Made by a program: the position numbers and the translations under genes
In this document: in pieces, positions 1 to 7,446 of the stretch
Layout: every line of letters begins with the position of its first letter
Numbering within the stretch: position 1 is the first letter of the stretch
Notes under the pieces: generated by a model
Told to the model about the DNA's origin: nothing
The model's database searches: none
Seen by the model: only the letters and a program-made list of their open reading frames with translations
Origin: DATAPD01 sp036265385
GTDB taxonomy: Bacteria > Acidobacteriota > Terriglobia > Terriglobales > Acidobacteriaceae
Length of the DNA stretch: 64,000 nucleotides
Direction: 5' to 3'
NCBI GenBank assembly: GCA_036265385.1
Contig: DATAPD010000059.1
Span: 179,239 to 243,238 of the forward strand

Positions 1-2
1 GG

Positions 3-533
3 AGAGGAAAGCCTCTTGCAGGCGATGCAAATGGTGTTTTGGACGCGCTCGTGGGGGGATGGCAACTTTCGGGTCTATTCCGCTGGACAAGCGGTTACCC
101 GTTCAGCGTAGGCAATGGATATGCATGGGCTTCCGACTGGAACTACTCGGGCCTTGCTCAGATGGTCAGCAAGCCGAAAACTGGTGTGTATACGCAGCCG
201 GACAGCTCCGTCAGCGTATTTGCAAATCCCACTGAAGCTTATGGCAACTTCACCAATCCGTTCCCCGGTCAAAGCGGTTCCCGCAATGTTCTGCGCGGTC
301 CGGGCTACGTTGGTGTTGATATGGGTCTCTGCAAACGTTGGAGGATGCCAGTGGAGGGCCACAGCCTGCAATTCCGCTGGGAGGTCTTCAATGTTTTCAA
401 CCAAGTCAGATTTAATGTTCAATCGTTTACAAATCCACCATCGTTCCAACAGGTACCGAGTGCCTTCGGCAATTTCACAAGTCTGCTGACAAACCCGCGC
501 GTAATGCAATTTGCGCTCAGGTATGACTTCTGA
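3..533 (+). CDS. TonB-dependent receptor, C-terminal end (partial)
   Basis: C-terminal end of an Oar-like TonB-dependent outer-membrane receptor, the class that imports siderophores, glycans or peptides. The frame is open from the first bases with no start, so the plug and most of the barrel lie before the window. Visible are the GGWQLSGLFRWTSGYPF stretch that precedes the last strands in large acidobacterial receptors, an FRWEVFNVFN strand also typical of them (compare FRLEAINAFN in the receptor at 11844), and a final strand ending in an aromatic residue (ALRYDF), the usual barrel-assembly signal. The substrate cannot be told. The APC permease starts 40 bases downstream on the same strand and may be co-transcribed. 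Confidence 0.9.
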   Translation, partial: RGKPLAGDANGVLDALVGGWQLSGLFRWTSGYPFSVGNGYAWASDWNYSGLAQMVSKPKTGVYTQPDSSVSVFANPTEAYGNFTNPFPGQSGSRNVLRGPGYVGVDMGLCKRWRMPVEGHSLQFRWEVFNVFNQVRFNVQSFTNPPSFQQVPSAFGNFTSLLTNPRVMQFALRYDF

Positions 534-573
534 ATTTGTCAGGGATGAATGATCGGATACTGAAACAGATGAC

Positions 574-1947
574 ATGCGCGCCCTTGCCCACAAACTAAGG
601 CTCGTTGATTATTTCGTTCTCGCTTTTGGCGTAATGGTCGGCACTGCGTGGCTCGTCGTAATGGACGACATCCTGCAACGTGGCGGGCCTCTTGGTGCGC
701 TTCTAGGTTTCACGGTGGGCGCTGTGATGTTGCTGCCCATCGGCTATGTATACGGCGAACTCGTCCGCGCAATTCCAGATGCTGCTGGAGAAGCGGCCTA
801 CGTCGCGCGCCTGTTCTCACCCAAAATCAGCTTCATCACTGGCTGGATGATGCTCCTCAGCTATTTCTTAACGTGTCCGTTCGAGGCGCTCGCTGCGGGC
901 CGTATCGCCGGCTACCTTTTTCCGGTTCTCAACACGATAGAGCTCTACCGCGTAGGTGGTCGTCCGGTTTACCTTCCTCATCTGCTATTGGGGCTGATCA
1001 TCACGGTTGGATTGACGTACTTGAACTATCGCGGAATTCAGTCGAGTGCCAGGCTTGCCAAAACGACAACCTTCACATTTCTTACGCTTGTTGTCGTATT
1101 TGCTCTGGCCGGCGCAAAGCATGGGTCGACGGAGAATTTCAAGCCCCTATTCAGCCACAGCCCACTGATCTCGATTTTGTTAGTTTGGCAGGTTGTTCCG
1201 TGGCTGCTCGGCGGATTCGAGTCCGTGGGTAAGTATGTGGAAGAAGCTAGTTCCGATTTCAAATCGCGTGGGTACTTCACGGCGATTGCCCTAACAATTC
1301 TAGTGGGTATGACTTTTTTCTGGGTCGTCATCTCTGCGGTGGCATACGTAACACCTTGGCAGAGCCTGCAAAGCGGTCAGCAATTTCCAACAGCGGTGGC
1401 ATTTGAACGAGCTCTGCGTGCTCACTGGATTGTCACTCTCATCCTTGGATCAGCTTTGATTGCCTTGCTCCAAGCATTCAACGCGAACATGGTCGCTTCG
1501 TCGCGATTGCTTTTTGCCATGGGCCGTCGTGGTTTAGTTGACTACCGTTTGTCTTATGTGCACCCGCGAAGTCTCGCGCCTTCGGTCGCAATTGTGGCCG
1601 TTGGGATCGGTTCGTGTTTCGCGATGCTGCTGGGCGATGCGGGCTTGATTCCTATCCTGGAGGTCGGGGCACTCGCCTCCTCGGTCGCTTGGATGTCGGC
1701 GTGTGCGTCTTGTTATCGCTTGAACCCGTCCGCAAAAGCGCGTGCCGCCGCCGCGTTTGGCCTTTTCATCACAACTGTGATGGTCCTTGTGAAGGTCTTA
1801 CCCTTCGTGCCTGGGCACTTTTCTCAGGTTGACTGGATCGCTCTCATGATCTGGTTGACAATCGGGTTCCTGGTACGATGGCGAGCGAAAATCCCAGTCA
1901 ATGAATCAGCAGCAGTGCCTACGACAGCTGGTTCTGACGTGGCCTGA
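574..1947 (+). CDS. APC-superfamily amino acid/polyamine permease
   Basis: Inner-membrane amino acid or polyamine transporter, 457 residues, close to the usual APC length. About twelve hydrophobic segments are visible. The first carries the small-residue pattern of APC TM1 (VLAFGVMVGTAWLV), and IPDAAGEAAYVARLFSP fits the TM2-TM3 region. The FAD oxidase follows after 14 bases on the same strand, which suggests uptake of an amine or amino acid coupled to its oxidation. The AraC regulator is convergent with the pair. The start is an ATG next to the receptor end, with only a weak ribosome site. Substrate not determinable; family call is firm. Confidence 0.88.
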   Translation: MRALAHKLRLVDYFVLAFGVMVGTAWLVVMDDILQRGGPLGALLGFTVGAVMLLPIGYVYGELVRAIPDAAGEAAYVARLFSPKISFITGWMMLLSYFLTCPFEALAAGRIAGYLFPVLNTIELYRVGGRPVYLPHLLLGLIITVGLTYLNYRGIQSSARLAKTTTFTFLTLVVVFALAGAKHGSTENFKPLFSHSPLISILLVWQVVPWLLGGFESVGKYVEEASSDFKSRGYFTAIALTILVGMTFFWVVISAVAYVTPWQSLQSGQQFPTAVAFERALRAHWIVTLILGSALIALLQAFNANMVASSRLLFAMGRRGLVDYRLSYVHPRSLAPSVAIVAVGIGSCFAMLLGDAGLIPILEVGALASSVAWMSACASCYRLNPSAKARAAAAFGLFITTVMVLVKVLPFVPGHFSQVDWIALMIWLTIGFLVRWRAKIPVNESAAVPTTAGSDVA

Positions 1948-1961
1948 GCCGAATTTCCATT

Positions 1962-3347
1962 ATGTCTAATTACGCTCGCTACAGTTTCTGGATGGAAACC
2001 GCTGGGGAGCCACTGGTACCGCGACCAGCGCTGGCGCGATCGGTTGACGTTGACGTAGCCGTACTGGGCGGTGGCTACACTGGACTGTGGACCGCGTATT
2101 ACCTGCTGCGTGAGAACCCCAATCTCAAAGTCGCGGTCGTAGAAAAGGACATCGTTGGTTTCGGAGCGTCGGGCCGAAACGGAGGATGGTGTTCTTCGAA
2201 ATTCCCCGTGACCCCAGGGATGCTCGAGCATCGCTACGGTCTTAAAGCTGCGAGTGCTTTGATGTTGGCGATGAACGCGTCCGTGGATGAGGTTGCCCGA
2301 TTTTGCGAAGAAGAACAGGTGGATGCACACTTCTACAAAGGAGGTATCCTCACGCTGGCGCGCGGTCCGCACCAACTCCCAGCCATTCGTGAGGCTCACG
2401 CAGGTTACGAACGACTTGGACTTGGCGATCAATATCGACTGCTTACCGCGGAAGAAACTATCGATCGTTTGAAGGTCACGAAAGTTCAAGGTGCACTATT
2501 TGCGCGCGAAAATGCGAGTGTGCATCCCGGCCGCCTGGTGCGTGGACTTGCGCGAGCTGTCGAACGTCGAGGCGGCATTATCTACGAGCAGACAGCGGTG
2601 ATTAATTTTTCAGGTGGCTCGTCCCCAAGTCTATTGACTCTTGGCGGAGAGCTACGCGCCAGGAAAGCAGTGGTCTTGGCGGGAGAGGCGTACTTGAGCC
2701 GACTGTCGCAACTGCATCGCTCTGTCTTGCCAGTGTATTCCTTGATTTCTTTGACTGCACCATTGACTCCCGCCCAGTGGTCGGACATCGGCTGGCACAA
2801 TCGTGAGAGCGTTGCCTCTGCTAAGTACACCGTCGACTATCTCACCAGGACTGCCGATGGGCGAATTCTGTTTGGAAGCAGAGGCGCGCCATATCGATTT
2901 GGATCTCAAATTACGGATCAGCAAGACTGTCATTCGGAAACGCATGCTCGGATTCAGCGAACAGTGGTTGAATGGTTCCCGACGCTGCGCGGTGTGCAGT
3001 TCACTCACAATTGGGGCGGGCCTGTTGGGATGCCTCGTGATTGGATGCCGATGACGCACTTCGATCCGACAACTCGGATTGGCACGGCCCGCGGTTACAC
3101 GGGTCAAGGAGTGTCGACGACCAATCTGACAGGGCGAGTACTGGCAACACTAATTTTGGACAAACAGTCCGATCTTCGGACGCTTCCGATAACCCAGCGA
3201 ATGTCACCTAAGTGGGAACCAGAACCGCTTCGTTGGATCGCAGTGCGATATGCACAAAATGCTTTTCTAAGGATCGACCAGGCCGGAGACGAAGCACGAC
3301 GGCTTCCTTTGGATGCTCCGATCGCTGAATTTTTAGGACGTCACTAG
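1962..3347 (+). CDS. FAD-dependent oxidoreductase, DAO/gamma-glutamylputrescine oxidase-like
   Basis: Flavoprotein of the D-amino-acid oxidase (DAO) fold, 461 residues. The N-terminal dinucleotide-binding motif VAVLGGGYTGLWTAYYL (residues ~30-46) is followed by VVEKDIVGFGASGRNGGW, the FAD contact pattern of PuuB/YgaF-like amine oxidases. A C-terminal GTARGYTGQGVSTTNLTGR segment closes the FAD site. The likely reaction is oxidative deamination of an amine or glutamylated polyamine, giving an aldehyde, ammonia and H2O2. It lies 14 bases behind the APC permease. Substrate is inferred from family resemblance only; a proline or sarcosine oxidase role is possible. Confidence 0.85.
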   Translation: MSNYARYSFWMETAGEPLVPRPALARSVDVDVAVLGGGYTGLWTAYYLLRENPNLKVAVVEKDIVGFGASGRNGGWCSSKFPVTPGMLEHRYGLKAASALMLAMNASVDEVARFCEEEQVDAHFYKGGILTLARGPHQLPAIREAHAGYERLGLGDQYRLLTAEETIDRLKVTKVQGALFARENASVHPGRLVRGLARAVERRGGIIYEQTAVINFSGGSSPSLLTLGGELRARKAVVLAGEAYLSRLSQLHRSVLPVYSLISLTAPLTPAQWSDIGWHNRESVASAKYTVDYLTRTADGRILFGSRGAPYRFGSQITDQQDCHSETHARIQRTVVEWFPTLRGVQFTHNWGGPVGMPRDWMPMTHFDPTTRIGTARGYTGQGVSTTNLTGRVLATLILDKQSDLRTLPITQRMSPKWEPEPLRWIAVRYAQNAFLRIDQAGDEARRLPLDAPIAEFLGRH

Positions 3348-3370
3348 CATTCTGCTTCGAGACAAGGAAA

Positions 3371-4321
3371 TCAACGATTGAGCATTCTTGATCGCTGGGA
3401 ACGGAACTGTCGTGGAGATATTCCGAAACTTTTTCTGAATGATCGGCTGAAGTGCGCCGAGTCGCTGAAGCCCCAGGAGAAAGCGATTTCGGTGATGCTT
3501 TTGTTTTCCATACACGGATCGCTCAGGGCAGCTCTACATTGCTCGAGCCTGCGTTCCCGAATCCAATCAGAGACTGACCTTCCCTGACTTTCAAATAGCC
3601 GGTGAAGGTGCCGGACTGAAATGTGAGCCTCTGCCGCAATGTCGGACGGGGTCAAGGCGGGGTCCGTGAGATTCGCCTCAATGAACGTCGCGATGCGACC
3701 CCTTAAGTTTGTCGAATGCGTTTGCGCAGTCGGGAAAGACCTGCCGAGGCACGATGAAAGAATGTGAAAGAAGGACTCGAGTCCAGAAACTTCTTCATCA
3801 GGATTTAAGACGGGTGCCTGCTCGTATAGCGATGTGGCTAAATTGAAAAGCGCGACTCCAAGTCCAAACCTCCCGTTGATGCGTTTGCTCAGCGGAAGGT
3901 GGTTCGCGCCGGTGTGCTCGTGCATCAGCCACGCTGGAACGCGCAAGTAGAGTCTCGCGCAGGGGTCAGCCGAGTCTGAAGACCATGGCAGCGAAGAATC
4001 AAGGACAGTGCTGTCACATGGCGTGAGAACAACTATTGCTTTCCCCTGGCAGTAGCTTTGTGTCCCTTGCAATTGCGTGATTACGATGTAAGAGACATTC
4101 TCTGAGGAAACTGTGTATAACGGCGTTTTCTGAAATGAGAGTGGGCTGGACGAAAAACGTGTGAATTGCAATTGCCCAAACGGACGAGCCTCAATCGAGC
4201 CATGGAACCGCGAGGTATTCGGAAACCGGAAATGGCAATCGCCGCATATTTTCTGCGCATTCCAATGCCATGCGTCGAAGCGATCCGAAGCGGGAACTAA
4301 GTCAGTCGAAAACTGAAGCAT
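3371..4321 (-). CDS. AraC-family transcriptional regulator
   Basis: DNA-binding regulator with an AraC_binding_2-type N-terminal domain and two C-terminal helix-turn-helix motifs (SDIAAEAHISVRHLHRLFES and ITEIAFSWGFSDSAHFSRSF, the latter the usual second HTH). I start it at the ATG at 4321 because the family begins with a phrase like the FSTDLVPASDRFDAW seen here, an AGGTGGGG ribosome site precedes it, and the resulting 316 residues match the usual length. An in-frame ATG at 4486 would add 55 residues of non-conserved sequence. The gene is convergent with the permease/oxidase pair; whether it controls them is unknown. Confidence 0.85.
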   Translation of the reverse strand: MLQFSTDLVPASDRFDAWHWNAQKICGDCHFRFPNTSRFHGSIEARPFGQLQFTRFSSSPLSFQKTPLYTVSSENVSYIVITQLQGTQSYCQGKAIVVLTPCDSTVLDSSLPWSSDSADPCARLYLRVPAWLMHEHTGANHLPLSKRINGRFGLGVALFNLATSLYEQAPVLNPDEEVSGLESFFHILSSCLGRSFPTAQTHSTNLRGRIATFIEANLTDPALTPSDIAAEAHISVRHLHRLFESQGRSVSDWIRERRLEQCRAALSDPCMENKSITEIAFSWGFSDSAHFSRSFRKSFGISPRQFRSQRSRMLNR

Positions 4322-4889
4322 AGGACCCCACCTGTGCCGAAAGGTGGTCGCACTCCCGATGCAAGGATAGGCTGCACGCTCTGTAGCGGACTTGAACTGC
4401 AGCCAATTTCGATCGTAATGGTGCGAAAAGGTATCACAGGTCGCAGTGCGCCGCAATCGCATTGTCGCGCCACTGTCTATTAGCATCGAATTTAGGGCGT
4501 TTCGAGTCGAGTTGTGTCACTGGCACTTATCCGCGTGCATCGGCCTTCCCAACAATCTGTTTTTAGCTTGCGTAATGCGAGCCCCGTGCAGTTCTTGTCG
4601 TTGAAGGTATTTGGGACATCACTGATGCGAAAGAAGAACCAGTCCAACGAGCTTCGGTCACGCATTCGGCGATTTCAGCCTTTGCCGGAGTTAATCTTTT
4701 GGAAAATCGATAGATCCTTCAGAACCTGTCACTCAGCGAGCGCACCGGAATTCAACGGTGAGTCGACGAATACTCGAGATTATTAGGCCCTGATCCGTGG
4801 CCTCTTTATCTTTGTGGAACTTCCTCTCACAAGCTCAGGTCAGTCCGGAACGTGATTGTCATGAAGACACGCAGAACACGCTGTCAACT
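4322..4889. other. Intergenic region with no supported gene
   Basis: Upstream region of the AraC gene and 3' flank of the CHASE3 gene. Open frames here (for example 4514-4786 and 4797-5024 on the plus strand) have no recognisable domain, no ribosome site, and residue composition typical of non-coding frames. It presumably holds the araC-type promoter; I could not pick out a convincing -35/-10 pair, a terminator hairpin or an RNA gene. Confidence 0.5.
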
Positions 4890-5804
4890 CTATGCAACGG
4901 AGTCATACAGTATCTTCTCGTCAGCATTTGCGTCTTGGCTGCGAATGAGGTTCTGTCGAAGCAGTTCCATCTGTGCCGACGCCTCTCTTATCTGTTCGGC
5001 ATATTGATGGCCTTGTCGTGGTAGAAATCCGCCGTAATTTTGGAGAAGTAGTTGCGCGTTTGTCTCGATGGTAGAAGTTTCGAAACGAGCCTGGTTAGAG
5101 AGTGCAGACGTAAGTCTCTCCAGCTGCAAATCGCGCACGGCTAGTTTCTGACCGGTGTCGGTCGCATCCCGTTCATGTGCCTGGATGTAAAACCGGATGA
5201 GTCCAAAAAGACATACGGTTAACAAGAGAAGACAGGCGTTGGCAATGACTGTTTCCATCAGAGCCTTCTTAACGCTGACGTTCTTCTGTCGCTCGAATTC
5301 GGTGAACCTCCCGCTCTCGGCCGTATTTAACGATGCCAGCAGCCCGCGTGCTTTATTCATGTATTCCATACCTTCGTTTGAATCTACCAACCTAAACGCT
5401 CGTCGGCGATACCCTTGCTGGCGTAGAGAAATAGAGCGCTCCATCTCAGCCTGCTTTGATTGAGCCAAAGATTCAAGCTCCGACTGCATAGCCTGTTCAC
5501 TTTCTGATCGATCACGAAGACGAGCACGAAGGCTAGCAAAATCGCTTTCAATCCTGCTCTTTGCATCGTTGTATGGCTGCAGGTAGGACGCATCGGCTGT
5601 AAGCAGATATCCACGCTGACCTGTTTCCATGTCCGTCATGTCTCGCAGGACGCTGGAGATGTCCGCGCGGATCATCGAACTCTCGAGTGTGAGCGCGGCG
5701 TCTTTTTGTAGCTGTCGTAAGTGTTTGACCGCCAGAAACGCGTTCATTGCTATGAAAGCAAACAATGCGCAGGCGCCGATTTGAATAGCAGCTTTTCGAA
5801 TCAT
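4890..5804 (-). CDS. CHASE3-domain membrane protein with degenerate histidine-kinase dimerisation helices
   Basis: Membrane sensor protein, 304 residues. TM1 (~residues 5-26) and TM2 (~180-206) flank an extracytoplasmic CHASE3 domain with its MTDMETGQRGYLLT signature. After TM2 a coiled stretch leads to a segment aligning with HisKA helices (AQLLLQNYGG...QYAEQIREASAQMELLRQNL), but where a kinase has S-H-D-L-R-A-P this one has S-N-Q-A-R-F-E, so the phospho-accepting His is gone. The protein then ends with no ATPase domain. Its start overlaps the stop of the small upstream gene by four bases (ATGA), pointing to translational coupling. It may be a decayed kinase or a receptor acting through dimer contacts. 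Confidence 0.8.
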   Translation of the reverse strand: MIRKAAIQIGACALFAFIAMNAFLAVKHLRQLQKDAALTLESSMIRADISSVLRDMTDMETGQRGYLLTADASYLQPYNDAKSRIESDFASLRARLRDRSESEQAMQSELESLAQSKQAEMERSISLRQQGYRRRAFRLVDSNEGMEYMNKARGLLASLNTAESGRFTEFERQKNVSVKKALMETVIANACLLLLTVCLFGLIRFYIQAHERDATDTGQKLAVRDLQLERLTSALSNQARFETSTIETNAQLLLQNYGGFLPRQGHQYAEQIREASAQMELLRQNLIRSQDANADEKILYDSVA

Positions 5805-6004
5805 GTTGTTTGTGCCTTCCTTCCAGTCACGTTCCGAACACCCTCAGCCTTGATTCGACTCGCCTTGCAGACTCCTTCTGCAACTTTGGCAGTTGCATCA
5901 CTGCTATGCGGCGCGTGCTCTGACATGATCGAACTGGCAGCCAGGGTGAAGAGAAGGGCATCCTCCTGCTTGTCGAAGAAAAGCACCACCTGATTCAGTG
6001 CCAC
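5801..6004 (-). CDS. Small conserved-looking hypothetical protein
   Basis: Short protein of 67 residues that I do not recognise by function. The start chosen is a GTG at 6004, six bases after a full AGGAGGT ribosome site; an in-frame TTG at 6022 lies upstream of that site and is unlikely. The sequence (VVLFFDKQEDALLFTLAAS near the N-terminus, then a Lys/Arg-rich tail) reads like a folded alpha/beta fragment, with no signal peptide or membrane segment. Its TGA overlaps the ATG of the CHASE3 protein, so the two are expected to be made together. It may be a partner of that receptor, by position only. Confidence 0.6.
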   Translation of the reverse strand: MALNQVVLFFDKQEDALLFTLAASSIMSEHAPHSSDATAKVAEGVCKASRIKAEGVRNVTGRKAQTT

Positions 6005-6206
6005 GCACGTACCTCCTGACAACGTCTCTAGAGATGATAGGCTGCTTGTACGCGCGGATGACGTTGCCTGCTTTGGTGCCCCCCTCTTTCTTCGGGAAAA
6101 ACTTTTCAGATGAACTGTCTGTAGCTATCGCGCGCCGAAGCGCGATGTAGAAATAACGGCTGGCAGCAGACTTCATGCGCAGGCCATAGTTGGGGCGCGA
6201 AAACAT

Positions 6207-7382
6207 TCAGACAAGAGCCTCAACAGCACGGATTGCGCCACGTAGTTCTGCTAAGCCACGCAGGCGGCCAACGGCCGGGTAGCCTGGGGCACACGGTCTG
6301 GAAATGTCCGTAAGAAGCTTCTGCCCATGGTCGCAACGGAAGGGAATCGGTACTACGTCGCCGTTTTGCTCACGGCGGCGCTCTTCTAAAACAAGCGTCC
6401 GAATGATGTTCACCAGATCGACATCGCCGTCCAGATGCGCGGTTTCATGAAAACTTTCTGGATCCTGTTCGCGTCGAGTCGAACGTAGATGAGCGAAGTA
6501 GATTCGGCTACTGAACAGATGAACCATTTCTGCGACGTTGTTATCAACGCGAACTCCGAGTGAGCCGGTGCAAAAAGTGATTCCGTTCGCCTGTCCCGGA
6601 GATTGATCAAGCAGGAACTGAAGATCGTCCGCGGTGCTTACAATGCGCGGCAAACCAAGAAGCGGTCGTGGCGGATCGTCAGGGTGAATACAGAGGCGCA
6701 CACCAACCTCTTCGGCTACGGGACAAACAGCCCGAAGGAACTCGCCTAAATTGCTTCGTAAAGCTTCCGCGTCCACACCGCCGTAGGCGGCGAGAGCACT
6801 CCTGACGTCCTCGAGAGAAAAAGTGTCATCTGTTCCTGGCAAACCTCTTAGTACGGCATAGGCGAGTGCATCCTTCGCGCTTTCGCTCATCGCACGAAAT
6901 AGGTTGACCGCGTCTTTTTTGCGTTTCTCAGACCAATCCTTTTCCGCAGTGCTGCGCTTGAGAATAAATAGATCGAAAGCTGCGAATGCAGTGGCGTCAA
7001 ATCTGAGCGCGAACGCACCGTCAGGCATTTCATAATTGAGTTCCGTACGCGTCCAATCAAGAACCGGCATGAAGTTGTAACAGATGGTGCGGATACCACA
7101 ATCAGCGAGGTTCCGAATGCTCTCGCAGTAGTTCGCGAGGTGTTGTCGAAAATTGCCGAACCGCTGTTTGATGGCTTCGCTGACCGGAAGACTTTCCACC
7201 ACCGACCAAGTCAGCCCAGATGCCTGTACCTCCGCCTGACGTCTCCGAATTTGTTCTTTTGTCCAGATTTCACCTGGAGGACGATCATGGAGAGCAGTGA
7301 CGATCCCTGTCGCCCCAGCTTGGCGCGCGTCCATGAGAGTTACTGGATCCTTCGGACCAAACCATCGCCAAGTCTCTTCCAT
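6207..7382 (-). CDS. uxuA: Mannonate dehydratase
   Basis: Converts D-mannonate to 2-keto-3-deoxygluconate in hexuronate breakdown (EC 4.2.1.8); cytoplasmic, metal dependent, TIM-barrel fold. The 391 residues match the family length. Diagnostic stretches are MEETWRWFGPKDPVTL at the N-terminus, ICYNFMPVLDWTRTEL around residue 100, LCIHPDDPPRPLLGLPRI, TFCTGSLGVR, and a terminal RCDHGQKL, which include the His/Cys/Asp metal ligands of UxuA. It lies 64 bases after the secreted glycosidase-like gene on the same strand, consistent with a small uronic-acid polysaccharide utilisation unit. No other uxu/kdg gene is in view. Confidence 0.93.
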   Translation of the reverse strand: MEETWRWFGPKDPVTLMDARQAGATGIVTALHDRPPGEIWTKEQIRRRQAEVQASGLTWSVVESLPVSEAIKQRFGNFRQHLANYCESIRNLADCGIRTICYNFMPVLDWTRTELNYEMPDGAFALRFDATAFAAFDLFILKRSTAEKDWSEKRKKDAVNLFRAMSESAKDALAYAVLRGLPGTDDTFSLEDVRSALAAYGGVDAEALRSNLGEFLRAVCPVAEEVGVRLCIHPDDPPRPLLGLPRIVSTADDLQFLLDQSPGQANGITFCTGSLGVRVDNNVAEMVHLFSSRIYFAHLRSTRREQDPESFHETAHLDGDVDLVNIIRTLVLEERRREQNGDVVPIPFRCDHGQKLLTDISRPCAPGYPAVGRLRGLAELRGAIRAVEALV

Positions 7383-7446
7383 TCGTCTTCACTCCGTCAC
7401 AAAGGTGTGGGACTTGAATTCGCGGAGAATAGTTCTCCGACAGCGC

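Noticed and set aside
4514..5024. Two plus-strand frames between the AraC and CHASE3 genes
   Set aside because: No domain, no ribosome site, and the second runs into the CHASE3 gene on the other strand.
5904..6206. Minus-strand frame of 100 residues
   Set aside because: It overlaps the better supported 67-residue gene in another frame and has no motif or ribosome site.
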